64,000 nucleotides of DNA. Origin: Collybiopsis luxurians FD-317 M1. Taxonomy: Eukaryota; Basidiomycota; Agaricomycetes; Agaricales; Omphalotaceae. The DNA is taken from contig KN834761.1 in assembly GCA_000827265.1 (NCBI GenBank), positions 127,841 through 191,840 on the forward strand, in the 5' to 3' direction. The notes below the pieces were generated by a model that searched no databases, had not been told where the DNA came from, and worked only from the letters and a program-made list of their open reading frames with translations. Positions 35,993 through 46,035 of this stretch are shown here, in pieces (the first letter of the stretch is position 1; each line of letters opens with the position of its first letter). Made by a program: the position numbers and the translations under genes.

Positions 35993-36249
35993 CCTTTTTT
36001 GTCCAGTTTGCCAGGCCAACCTGGTCAAAGCTGATCATTCTATTCCATTACTAGTTGCCCTTCATTTCATAATTCATGATAGATTCCTCAAACTCGTATC
36101 AGCGCCCGGCCATGATGCATGATGAACAAGCACCTAGCTGCTGTTCTCGCCGCCTTTTTTAAATTTATCTTGATCGTATCCTTCTGAAAATCCATCAATA
36201 TGGCTGCTACGAGTCAATGCACAACTTCCCTTATAATGCCAGAGATGAC
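35993..36249 (+). pseudogene. Relic of the NR2C2AP-like promoter and first exon
   Basis: Repeats the upstream region and exon 1 of the gene at 25172: ATG at 36200 is followed by codons for MAATSQCTTSLIMPEMT, close to MAAMSRSTTSLITPETT. At 36249-36250 it switches directly into the antisense strand of an SMP-30-like gene fragment. The splice donor and the other two exons are missing. Confidence 0.75.
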
Positions 36250-36549
36250 GGCGCTGCTGTTGATTTTTGGTTCAACTTGATACAGGATTGGGCCATTGTC
36301 GAAGCCAACAATGACCTCACTGGATTTTCTGATGGCGAGGTTGTCGAGACTGATGTTTAGACCGAAGTTGTGGATAGGTTCTATTACGACTGAGGTTGAG
36401 TTATCTGAAGAAATCATGGACATTGTCAGAATAGATTCATCGACTTGAATGAACAAGGATTGCTGACCTTTCTTCCCATCAGATGCTGAAGCACCAAGGC
36501 TGATAGCCAACGAGCTGAAGAGCACAGTGGCCAGTGAGCAAATGCGCAT
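36214..36549 (-). pseudogene. SMP-30-like gene, 5' fragment (copy 2)
   Basis: Begins MRICSLATVLFSSLAISLGA (signal peptide), then ISSDNSTSVVIEPIHNFGLN and IVGFDNGPILYQVEPKINSS as in the complete copies. After about 92 native residues it runs into antisense NR2C2AP exon 1 and stops. The intron seen in copy 1 appears lost: the frame is open through GQQSLFIQVDESILTMSM. Only the first propeller blade survives, so no function is likely. Confidence 0.8.
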
Positions 36550-37690
36550 TGTGAATACTTATAGTCAATTCTGGTAGAGCAAAAATGCCAACAGACGGCT
36601 GGACAACCCAGAGCTGTGAGACTTATTTAAACCAAAGATTATGCAACGCCGAGATACTTATACAGAGCTGTAGGTTGATGTAGTAATGGCTCTTCGGTAA
36701 ATGTATAGCAGGGGTGTCTTTGACGGAAAGAATTTTGGTAAACGAGCTAGACCACAGAACATATGGAACCAAATTGTTGGAAGATGAATTTTTAATGAGG
36801 GATCACTTCAGTCGGCAATTACATGAGACGGCATCAGATCGCGACGCAACAAATCTGCAACAAATGTACAGTCGGAATGAATACTGTTCAGCTTCTGAAA
36901 CCCGGGCGGAAATGTTCAAGTAGCTCAGTAAACGACCTCTCACTGGCAGCATTACAGGAAGTGCACATTTCCAAGATAGATTTTCATTTTATGTCATGAA
37001 TCTTATGCCACCCGGACCTGAACATTAATTTTGATACCCGTTCAGAAACACCCCCGGCGAACGGAGCACAACTAACCAGTGTTGCGGCTCCCCGCTCCTT
37101 AGTACATAGTCTTACTTACTTGCGGTAATGAAGAGTCAAAAAAAAAAAAAAACCGTTCAGAAACGAGACTAAACCCTCCAAAGACGGGGACCATAGCCGA
37201 GCCGGTCAATTCAAGCTTGATTCCCAGACAAATCGATCAGAGCGTTCGTGAAAACCGGGCTTCATTGCAAAGTACTAGAAATAGAGCTGGAGGTGGAGGT
37301 ATGAAAGAGCGGGGACCGGCATGTCATGTCGCGGCAAGACATCGGAGGTTAACTTGTGAGGAGCACGTCGAAACTACAGTGTTCCCCAAATCCTAGCTAA
37401 ATAGATGCCCAGCCCATCTTCCATGGTCTATCAAAAGCAATGACTGCCATACTGCTCCATTTACTAGAGAGATAAGAGCGGGCAGTCATCAGTGATCCCG
37501 CCATTTCACTACTGGGAGTCGGCGCCGGCCACTCGGACCTCGGCAGTGATGATGGGGCATCGGCCGGAGGAGGCAAGCATATGATCTCCGCTGTGAAGCT
37601 CTATTAGTATCTGTCGTGAAGAGAGAAAAGTAGGGCTAAAGATGGCCTCTATCCAAAGCTCTACCTCTACCTTTACCTCTCCTTTCAATT
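36550..37690. repeat. Second copy of the block behind the SMP-30-like gene
   Basis: Parallel to 27193-28163. It ends at the same point (ctttacctctcctttcaatt at 37672-37691). It differs by the poly-A insertion at 37050-37152 and scattered changes. Confidence 0.65.
37050..37152 (+). mobile_element. SINE-like retroposed insert with poly-A tail and 12-bp target-site duplication
   Basis: A 103-bp segment ends in a run of A (37138-37152). It is bracketed by the same 12-mer, ccgttcagaaac, at 37038-37049 and 37153-37164. The sister block at 27640-27690 lacks it. A-tail plus direct repeat is the mark of LINE-type target-primed reverse transcription of a short RNA. The source RNA was not recognised (not U6, 5S or an evident tRNA). 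Confidence 0.7.
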
Positions 37691-38096
37691 AGCACTGTTT
37701 TCGTTATTATAAACATCCTCAAATCGACGCAATGCCGAGTCTGAACACATGTACGCGTATAACCGTGTTATTTGGTCTCGATGGCCCGATGGCGTTGATA
37801 AACCACTCTTCAGTTTTCTCCACTCAGTACTAGTCTAATCCATATTCGTGCGTATAAAACTTCAAAGCCTTACATGTCCACCCCAACTTCGAGTTTCTAA
37901 AAATCAACAATTTTTTACTCGTAGGGTTCAGACTGTAATGCGCAGCAGAATGGAAATTCCTCGTGATCATTAGCACACAGTAACACTGCCAGTGTAGCCT
38001 AATACTAACAATAGTTGCAAGCTACACGTTTTATGTTCACTGTACAGCATTATACAGTACACGTTAACACTGCACCAGCAGGCCTAGGCAGGGAAG
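37691..38096. other. Intergenic, no gene recognised
   Basis: Contains ggtctcgatggcc..ggcgttgataaa near 37773, similar to 41325-41348 upstream of the third block, so it belongs to the ends of the repeated units. No coding potential seen. Confidence 0.4.
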
Positions 38097-38964
38097 GTGT
38101 TGAGGTACACGTCATGCACTGCAGCGACTACACCTGCTCGCAGGAAAGATGTGGAGGTAAAGCTATATAAGTCGGGCTTCTACCCTAAGTTTTTCACATT
38201 CCAACTTGTTCTCCTCGAAGAACGTGAACTCCATAAAACCCAATATGCCAGAGTCCAAACTTCGTTACCATACTCTCCCCTCACGGTGCCTATCCGGCTG
38301 TACCGTATGCGAGAAATCCCCTATATTTCCGTTTTGGCAGCGTCCCTCCTTGCCATTGCTCTTCTAGACATATTTAAACCTCAAATATCAGAGAAACATG
38401 TCTTCACTGTAGACGCGGTCCTCGTCCTGTGGCTACCGTCATCAGCTGGAATATCAATCTGGCTACTGCGTGCGCATAAAATCCAGGTACCCTTGCCGTT
38501 GCCATCTTGGACGCAGGACAACACTTCGCGCAAAAAGGATCCGGAGATAACAGTCAGCTTAAATCACTCAGTTACTCTCTTGGCGTTCTGTCATTTCTGG
38601 TTGACATTAAGGAGATTTCTGGGTGGTGAGTATTCTGCACCCAAACTTAAATCGGTGCTCTGATGTCGATAAGATCCTCTCAGTCATTTCCAGATCCTCG
38701 AACGCATCCAATGATTGCATGTGCTGGGCTCCCCTCGGAACAATACAGTCATTCTTTTCTGTCATCATATTTGGCCAATGTTTGCTGTTCGCAGGCATCA
38801 GGAAGGAGGATTGGGGCTACTTTCTCATCCTTTACGTGATCGTCATCTTTCCCATGCAGGTCATATTTTTTCTCTTTCAACACATCTATGTTACATTTGA
38901 GGCTGGTAGGAACGCAGCTGAAGTGTTTCGAAGGGGGTGGGGAGATCAAGCGAGGTTTATATGA
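38097..38964 (+). CDS. Hypothetical multi-pass membrane protein
   Basis: Two exons (38097-38625 and 38684-38964) join in phase through GTGAGT..TCAG to give 269 residues. A start at the Met of 38307 (MREIPYISVLAAS) gives 199 and may be more natural. Hydrophobic segments: ISVLAASLLAIALLDIF, VDAVLVLWLPSSAGISIWLL, SVTLLAFCHFWLTL, FFSVIIFGQCLLFAGI and YFLILYVIVIFPMQVIFFLF. A further intron could start at GTCATA after PMQ. I do not recognise a family. Exon boundaries are plausible but not confirmed by a paralogue in this window. Confidence 0.5.
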
Positions 38965-39466
38965 TGTCACGTATTCGGACCCATGCATTACTCAGGATAG
39001 TTTCTTCATTCCATCATATTATATTGCAGAGACGGTTGAACCCTTACCTCCCTGATCCCAATACTTCACGTCAGGATACTGTACTCTACGCTACCCGCCA
39101 ACGGATCATTTCATCTACATTCTCCATCGATTCCCCCTCTCAACCACAGCATGAGTGGGCAACCCACACGCAAAAACGTATATGATTCAGCCACTTAACC
39201 TGGGTAGGTTGGATCGCGATAGCTGCTTGCCGGGTACGACCGGCGATGAGAAGAACGGGTGAGAGCCTAGCGGGCTGGGAAGCCAGCTCTGCTGCTTGCA
39301 TTATATTTCTTTTGACTCGCAATTGCGCTTTCAACTGTGCCAGTCCTACGCTCCTCCACTTTTTCAGCCATTTAGGCGAGACTGCTCAAAATACCTTCCA
39401 CATCGTTTCGAATCAAAAGTAGTGAACTACACCCAGTCTACCCTCTACGCGTTTTGGCTTAACCAC
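38965..39466. other. Intergenic, no gene recognised
   Basis: Short unconvincing frames on both strands. It separates the membrane-protein gene from the convergent SMP-30-like gene. Confidence 0.4.
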
Positions 39467-40552
39467 TCAAGCAGGAATATCGCTGACGCGCGGGATCCTA
39501 AACACTGTGCCTCCTACATTATCAGCCTCTAGGAAGCCTCCGTTGATTGAGAAATAGAGATCGTCCTTGTCTTTTTCCAGCCTACCAAATTCCACTGCTG
39601 CAGCCCACTTGTACGTCGAGCTGTCTGAGCTTCCCGCTAGGACCTTGATGTCCCTCGTTTCGGTATCAATACGGATTATTTCATTCGACTCGAACAAAGC
39701 CAAGTAGATGTATTTGCCCTCCTTGTCTAGAATGAAATCCTCGGGGGTGTCTAGGTTGTCGATGACAATTTCTGCCTTGCCTTTGGCAAGACCCTTCTCG
39801 TCGATAGCGACCCGGCCAATGATGCCTTTCGCAAAGTTGGAAAAGTAGAGGTATTTGACGCCATCGGATTCGAAGACATGGACACCGTGGACGCAGTTGG
39901 TTATCTCCGTGGCATTGGAAGGCTGGTTCGTGAGTGTGTCGTTGATGGCAACAAAATGCTCTCCCGTGTAGACGTTCAATAAATTAACTACGCCCACCCG
40001 GCTATCCGCAACGTAAACCAGCCCTTTCTCGCGGTTGAAGACGGTCATGCCGTTCAAGATGCGCGATTCGTTAAAGTTGGCTACCTTGTCGACGACGATG
40101 TGATCGGGGTAGCAGGTCATGTTGACGTGATAGACCGCGCAGTGTCCCGGTACGTCGATGTGGGTTACCAAAGAGAGGTTCCCGACGGTAACGTAGAATT
40201 GGTCTGGAGCAACCTCGGTGATACCGTGGATGTCAAAGTAGTTTTCAAAGCTGTGAATAAAGCTCGCGCTGCCCTTGATTTTTGGTTCGACTTGGTAGAG
40301 GATGGGCCCGTTGTCGAGGCCGACAATGATTTCGCCGGATTTTCGAACGGCGAGGTTCTCAAGACTGATGTTTAGACCGAAGTTGTGGATAGTTTCTACT
40401 ACGACTGAGGTCGAGTTATCTGAAGAAATTGTGGTCACAGTCAGAATAGGAAGGAAGAATAAGTACTGACCTTTCTTTCCATGAGAGACAGCATGACCAA
40501 AGCCAACAGCAAGGGAGCTGCAGAGCAGAATGGAAAGCAGGGTGTTGTGCAT
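39467..40552 (-). CDS. Secreted SMP-30/gluconolactonase-like beta-propeller protein (copy 3)
   Basis: A single open frame of 361 residues with signal peptide MHNTLLSILLCSSLAVGFGH. The propeller repeats match copy 1 closely (NLAVRKSGEIIVGLDNGPIL, DQFYVTVGNLSLVTH, KGLVYVADSRVGVVNLLNVY, DFILDKEGKYIYLALFESNE, YKWAAAVEFGRL). Where copy 1 has an intron ending ..CTGACAG, this copy reads CTGACTG, so the acceptor is lost. The former intron is readable in frame (GQYLFFLPILTVTT), which is apparent intron retention. Same C-terminus (GTVFRIPRVSDIPA). Function as for copy 1. Confidence 0.85.
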   Translation of the reverse strand: MHNTLLSILLCSSLAVGFGHAVSHGKKGQYLFFLPILTVTTISSDNSTSVVVETIHNFGLNISLENLAVRKSGEIIVGLDNGPILYQVEPKIKGSASFIHSFENYFDIHGITEVAPDQFYVTVGNLSLVTHIDVPGHCAVYHVNMTCYPDHIVVDKVANFNESRILNGMTVFNREKGLVYVADSRVGVVNLLNVYTGEHFVAINDTLTNQPSNATEITNCVHGVHVFESDGVKYLYFSNFAKGIIGRVAIDEKGLAKGKAEIVIDNLDTPEDFILDKEGKYIYLALFESNEIIRIDTETRDIKVLAGSSDSSTYKWAAAVEFGRLEKDKDDLYFSINGGFLEADNVGGTVFRIPRVSDIPA

Positions 40553-42488
40553 CGTGAATAAGGTCAGTTACTGGTAGAGCAAAAAGAGCCAATTGATGAT
40601 AGAGAATCCAGGACTGACTCGCATTTTATTGGAAATGAGGGTCATGCGGCGCCGAGGTACGTATACAGAGCTGTGGATGATGCAGTAATAGCTCTTCTGC
40701 AAGAGTACTTAGTGTACAGTAACGGCGAGCTTAGTGGGAAGAGTTTCGGTAAATATTAGATCAAGCATCTATATTACGAGATTGAGTAAGAGTGAAAACG
40801 CACATAGTTTGTAGGGTATATATATAACCAAGTTTAAAGAATAACAGACGCTTTACCCTCACCAGTCGCTCATATTATCCGTTAAATGAGACATCAACAG
40901 TGCAACGCAGCCGGGATGGGGACCGTTTACCTTCCGAAAACTCGGTCGCGAAGCGATGCGTTGGCCAAAAATTGCTCAAGTGGCTCAGCGAACACCGCGT
41001 TTCAGTCTCCCAGCAAGTGGACGTTAAGCTAGATTGTCGGTTGAGTTCGATCTTGGGCTTGAATCACTCAGGCTTAAGCATGAATACTGTCAGCCTTTGC
41101 AAGTATCGAGAGCTTGGTAGAAAAAGGTACCAAAACTGTGTAAGTTTCTGCTAACCGAGTTTATTCGCCGCTCTGATCAATTAGTTCAGAAGCAAACCTT
41201 GATGATAACTTGAGGCAGGACCCGCGGCCGAGTCGATTTTTAGCCCGTCGCGTCAAACCACGTGTATACGCACCATATGAGCGCGTTGTACCACGTGTAC
41301 GCGTATCATATGGGCGCGTTGTTTGGTCTCGACGGCATTGATAAATAACTGCAATTTACACTGTAAATGAGCGTTAAATGCTTACCTCTTTAGCTTCCCC
41401 CACATCTGCAGATCTATCATCTATATCTATTCGTATTCAAAATATCTCCGAACAACGAGAATATGGACTGGTCGGAAATCTTTCAAGAACGAGGGGGATC
41501 GTAGAACTCAGCTTCTGGACGTCTTTACCTGTGTTCAACTTTCTGCCCTTCGTTGACACCTTGTCTGCCATGGAAATGTTATTCGCTTTAGAAGACCAAC
41601 AAAATTCAGTATCCAACTATTGCTTAGAATATTCTCATGATCATTTGCGCTTTCTTTCTGATGGTGCGCGGATCCAGAAAGCCCCTCTACGTCCTCGCAC
41701 AAATCTACCCTACATGTGGATATTTACTGCCCAATTGTATCGTCGCTTATGCTTGTCCCAGAAGGTGGCACTTGAATTACTTTGGCATACTTATACCCGC
41801 CGGTGGTTACGGTTTGAAGGATACAAGAGCATGACCCACTCTAACCGAAATTCGCTATACTGCTCAGAGCTCTAGTGGCGTCGCCATCCAAAATCCGTGG
41901 ATCGAAGATTCATGGGAGATAGTAGGCATTCTCAACTGACCAAGTTTGCAATCTTTCTTGAGGGTCCGAGCATAATGCAGAACATGGTTTGTCGTGTCTT
42001 TTTTCGATTTCTTTACCTGTGTGAGCTCAACATGTTATCCAGGTAAGCAATCTTGCCAACAATCTTCGGGCGACGAAGCTGACCACTGTTTTTCCGATAC
42101 ACGAGGCTGTACAAGCTAGTGTCTGTGAGTGTCAGTAACTTTCGGAACTTGTGAAGGCGGGACTTGGCGTTGTAATTAACCTGTAAAGATTCGTACTGAA
42201 CCTGCAATGCATTAGACATTTAAGTTCTTTTCGAACCATGGATACGAACTCGAACTCGAACCCGAATCGACGAATCAGCCGATGTCCAGGTGGTCCGTGC
42301 GTTACGTCGGCTCTTCCGGATCGAATTTTTATGAAATTTAAATCAAATCAACCACTTCGACCGAGGCTATATATACCGGTTTCTCCATGGAAGGTCCTTG
42401 CTTTTGACTCGAACAGCTTTTGACTCGAACAGTCACCGCCAATTCCTCAAAACCAACCCCCAACTCCGGCCAGCTGTACGACCCTCTC
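40553..42488. other. Promoter block of SMP-30-like copy 3 and uncharacterised spacer
   Basis: 40553-41345 is a diverged copy of the block behind the other SMP-30-like genes. A plus-strand frame 41378-41875 (165 codons) and overlapping frames near 41637-41834 have no recognisable domain, and I do not call them genes. A cluster of short TCGAAC..CGAAC repeats precedes 42260. A ctatatatacc at about 42367 is a possible TATA box for the MFS gene. Confidence 0.45.
41257..41322. repeat. Two tandem 33-bp direct repeats with CACGTG and CATATG boxes
   Basis: Two adjacent 33-base units (41257-41289 and 41290-41322) begin accacgtgta and end gcgcgttgt; they differ mainly in the middle (tacgcacc against cgcgtatc). 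CACGTG is a bHLH-type site and both units carry it, so this may be a regulatory cluster. A diverged relative lies at 37748-37772. Confidence 0.6.
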
Positions 42489-44457
42489 ATGACCGTCTCC
42501 CCTTCTGATTCTTCCAGCACGGTGAACGAAAATACTCCGTTACTGAACGATGCTTGCCTTGACCCAGAGGATCAAGAACCTCTCATCGCGGAGGCTACAC
42601 CTCTTCCCATGTTTCAATTATGCATCGTATGCCTAATAAGGCTCATGGACCCAATTGCGTTCACGCAAATTTTTCCATACATCAACGAGTTTATCACCTT
42701 TTTAAAATTAACCGACGACCCGTCCAAGACAGGGTTCTACAGCGGGCTTGTAGAGTCGACGTTTGCCGTCACGCAGTTTCTGGCGATATATCAGTGGTCC
42801 AAGTTATCTAGTGCGTAATCCAGGCTCTTGAGTTTCTCCGAGTCATTACTGAGGAAACTTTTAGACAGGATTGGGCGAAAGCCAGTCATTTTAACCGGTA
42901 CCATAGGAGTCGCGTTATCAACGATGTACCTTGGTCTATCAAACTCCTTAACTGAACTATTGCTTTCGCGTGCCATCGGTATGTTGAGCTGATCTTCTGG
43001 AATCTTTTCTTGATCGTGAGTCATGGAATTTTTTGTCAGGTGGCATTTTCGGCGGAACGGTTTCGGTGGTCCAATCTGTAGTGGGAGAAATCACAGATGG
43101 TGAGTACAAGCTTTCTCCTTCTGGCCGTGTTCGTTCAAGTACTTACCTGTGTCTTCTTTAGCCTCGAATCATGCAGCAGCGTTCCCTATTTACGGTCTGG
43201 TTTGGCCTATTGGAGGCATTGCAGGGTAACGTATCACGTATTCGAGTCATATTATGTATCAATCTTTGACCGTTGCACAGACCATTCATCGGCGGTGTCC
43301 TTTCTAACCCGGCGGACAAGTACGGACCGCTCTTTCAAAACAACATCTTCAGCGAACACCCGTACTTCCTCCCCTGTCTGGTCGCTGGAATCATCGCGTT
43401 ATGCGGCGTGCTTTTGGGGTATTTTGGTTTAGAAGAGGTGAGCTGACCATTTACCATGGAGATTAAATATAGATTTTACGTTCTTACCCGTACTTTCTCA
43501 GACTTTGCAAAAGAAGCCTCAGGATGGAACCGTCGAAACTCGCAACTTCGCCTCGGATGAACCTACATTACGAGAGCTTCTTAGTATTCCCATTATTCGC
43601 GCGTTAAGCATAAGCGCGTTCGCGCTAAATTTCATTGGCACAGCTTGGGATGTGTTGTTTGTACTCTTTTGTTACACACCTATCGAGAACGGAGGTCTAG
43701 CATTTTCTGTACGTCCCATTCACTACCCTACGAACGCGTCCCGTCTCATTTTGACCCCCTTAGCCTACGACCATCGGATTTATTCTGTCTTCTTCGGGCC
43801 TCATCTCTTCTGCTTTGCAAATCTTCATCATGCCCGTCATTTTAAAACGAGTCGAAGCGGCCAAGTTGTACAATATGTCTATATCAGTATTACCGGTTGT
43901 TTTCGGAGCTCTTCCTCTCTTGAATGTCATTGCCCGACGTGGACTCGTTGAGGAGACTGGTGAACTAGAGTTTATTGCTAGCATCATGCTTTGGATCGTT
44001 CTCGTTGCTATCGTTTCGCTGTCTAAAGTTGGGTTTTTGAGTTATAGGTTCGTGTCATTTCGATTCTGCGAAGAAGGTTCTACTCACCAATAGCGTGCTT
44101 CTTTTACATACAGTTTAAGTCTCATCTTGACGAGAACCAATACGGACAGCCCCGCCGTTCTTTCTGTTTCGAATGGTGTGATGTCTTGCGCAATGTCTTT
44201 GGCCCGTATCGTTAGTCCTGCACTGGTCAGGTACGTCGAGTCATCCGAGTTTCGAGTCATTCTTTTCAGTCTTTACTTACATCATATCACTCTTCAGCTC
44301 TGCCTTTGCGTTATCAGAAGAATACCATCTCATAGGTGGGTATTTCTGGGCAGTGGTTATGGTGTGCATTTGCCTGTTCGCGTGTTCGTTGGCTCCGAAC
44401 ATCTCTCGTCTGAGCCGGAGCTCTTTGACTCATCATAAGCGTAAACATCGCAAGTAA
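42489..44457 (+). CDS. Major facilitator superfamily transporter (suspected 1-base frameshift)
   Basis: Nine exons by splice signals: 42489-42810, 42865-42979, 43040-43099, 43162-43225, 43281-43437, 43502-43708, 43764-44047, 44114-44230 and 44298-44457. Recognisable parts: FQLCIVCLIRLMDPIAFTQI (TM1), the loop-2/3 motif NRIGRKPVILTG, GIFGGTVSVVQSVVGEITD, FPIYGLVWPIGGIAGPFIGG (TM5 motif) and a second half from LRELLSIPIIRALSISAFAL to a basic C-terminus HHKRKHRK. It resembles the YCR023C/zinc-induced-facilitator-like fungal MFS branch; substrate unknown. Exon 2 is one base too long: at 42960-42962 ctatttgct breaks the frame expected for LTELLLSRAIG. It is either a sequence error or a null allele; every other exon is intact. 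Confidence 0.8.
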
Positions 44458-44673
44458 AAGATCTGCGTCAGCGCTCCTTGGGGGGAGGGTCTCGTACTAG
44501 GGTTTCATGATGGGTTATTATGGTGACAAGAAAGGCTTCAGTGGACAGGTACCTATTTACGATACTGGCTACGATACATATTCACGATTGGGCTACGTTT
44601 AGCTCTCACGAACAAAAAAAGTACACTGGTTTCTGGGCGCGGTAGGGCACTCAGAACATAAATCTAGGTACAC

Positions 44674-46035
44674 TTACGCGTAGCAAGCATAAATTCTGGC
44701 TCTTTGGATTTTCCATCCATCCCAGCCTGCTCGTCCTCCGATGTTGCTAGTACCAATGATCTCGAGTCCTTTCACCTTGATACCCTCCAAAATCGCCGCA
44801 ATGATTATAGCGGAGGCCATGGGTGCCCATTTCTTTCCGACGCAGGAAAGAGGACCATGTCCAAAGGCAAAAAAAGTCACAGTGTCCGGCTTTCCGGCTC
44901 CACTCTCCTTTGTCATTCCCGATTCAAAGCACGATGTGGCTGCCCACCTTCCCGGATCGAACGTCAATGCATCTGGACCCCAGATATGAGCGCATAGATG
45001 GACGTGCTCGATATCTGCGATCTCCGTTATTTGGGGTAGATTGAGCCAGTCCGCGAAGGACTCTGGTAATACTTTTGCGAGAAACCGGATGACGAATGAT
45101 GGATCGGCTTGGAAAGTTCGAGAGATGTGCCGTGATGGAGGATGTAAGCGAAGGGTTTCCGTGATGATCCAGCTGGCGCACAGCTCACTAGAACCTTTTG
45201 AGTCGCTGTGGATGCCGTTGTATCTTCGGGACGCTGGGTCCTCCAGCAGCTCTTCGAATACACGGTGGTATGCCTCGTTGTTATAGACGTGTGCAAGGCA
45301 TGTAGCGACCAAGCGCCAGAGCGTCTCCCATGTCGGGATGACGAAGTCGATTGGATTGGGATACTTTTCTGTGTCGGGGAGGAGACGACGGAGATGATGG
45401 TTGAGCAGGTTCAGCTCGGAGGAGAGAGGACTGTTCGTGGGGTGAGATGGGAGCTTGGACATTGCCCACAACTTTGTGATCAGCGCAGCAGAGACACGCA
45501 GGTCTTCCGCGTCTATTGTCGCCATATCACCATCAGGATTAAGAAGGCCCGCAATCACCACCTTGAGCGTTACCAGCTGGATGAACTCCGCGAAAGAGCC
45601 TGAGAGGCTACAGCTTTGAGATTCAGATTCAGGGAAGAGATGGGAGGCTACGGCTTGCCGAGCGACGTGCAGAAAATCTGCCCACTGCTGGTAGTCCGAA
45701 GGATTTCTACCGTGTCTCGAGATGAGAGTGGTCATTTGTCGGACAAAGCTGGTATGCACGCCTACGTTGGCACTGACAAAGGTGTTGGTGAGCCCGAACG
45801 CACGACGTAATCTCTCGTTCGCCAGCGCTCGAGATTCCAGGAGGCTAGCAATTTTTCGGGATCCTGATGTCGATTGGGCGCCCGTACGGCTGAGAAGAGC
45901 TACGATGGCTTCGGGGGAAGAGTGAGTCCGACTCCTAGTTGAGGTGGGCGGTCGATTCGTGAGAAGATAATTCGTGAATGCAAGGAAGAGAAAACAAGTC
46001 AAGAGCAGTATAGAGGGGAATAACATGGCATACAT
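44674..46035 (-). CDS. Cytochrome P450, intronless and divergent
   Basis: An uninterrupted 453-residue frame. An N-terminal membrane anchor (MLFPSILLLTCFLFLAF) is followed by a Ser/Thr-rich hinge. K-helix ExxR is at 293-296 (ITETLRLHPPSRH). A PERF-like region is LTFDPGRWAA, and the haem loop is FFAFGHGPLSCVGKKWAP with the ligand Cys at about 398. The I-helix position has IPTWETLWRLVATCL rather than the usual A/GGx(D/E)T, so it is divergent there. At 453 residues it is shorter than most fungal microsomal P450s (500-550), although nothing essential is missing at the C-terminus. Fungal P450 genes usually have many introns; this one has none, which may point to retroposition or a small intron-poor family. 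Substrate unknown. Confidence 0.85.
   Translation of the reverse strand: MYAMLFPSILLLTCFLFLAFTNYLLTNRPPTSTRSRTHSSPEAIVALLSRTGAQSTSGSRKIASLLESRALANERLRRAFGLTNTFVSANVGVHTSFVRQMTTLISRHGRNPSDYQQWADFLHVARQAVASHLFPESESQSCSLSGSFAEFIQLVTLKVVIAGLLNPDGDMATIDAEDLRVSAALITKLWAMSKLPSHPTNSPLSSELNLLNHHLRRLLPDTEKYPNPIDFVIPTWETLWRLVATCLAHVYNNEAYHRVFEELLEDPASRRYNGIHSDSKGSSELCASWIITETLRLHPPSRHISRTFQADPSFVIRFLAKVLPESFADWLNLPQITEIADIEHVHLCAHIWGPDALTFDPGRWAATSCFESGMTKESGAGKPDTVTFFAFGHGPLSCVGKKWAPMASAIIIAAILEGIKVKGLEIIGTSNIGGRAGWDGWKIQRARIYACYA

Noticed and set aside
41378..41875. 165-codon plus-strand ORF
   Set aside because: No domain, signal peptide, paralogue or splice partner; overlapping frames are equally open and the composition is not distinctive.
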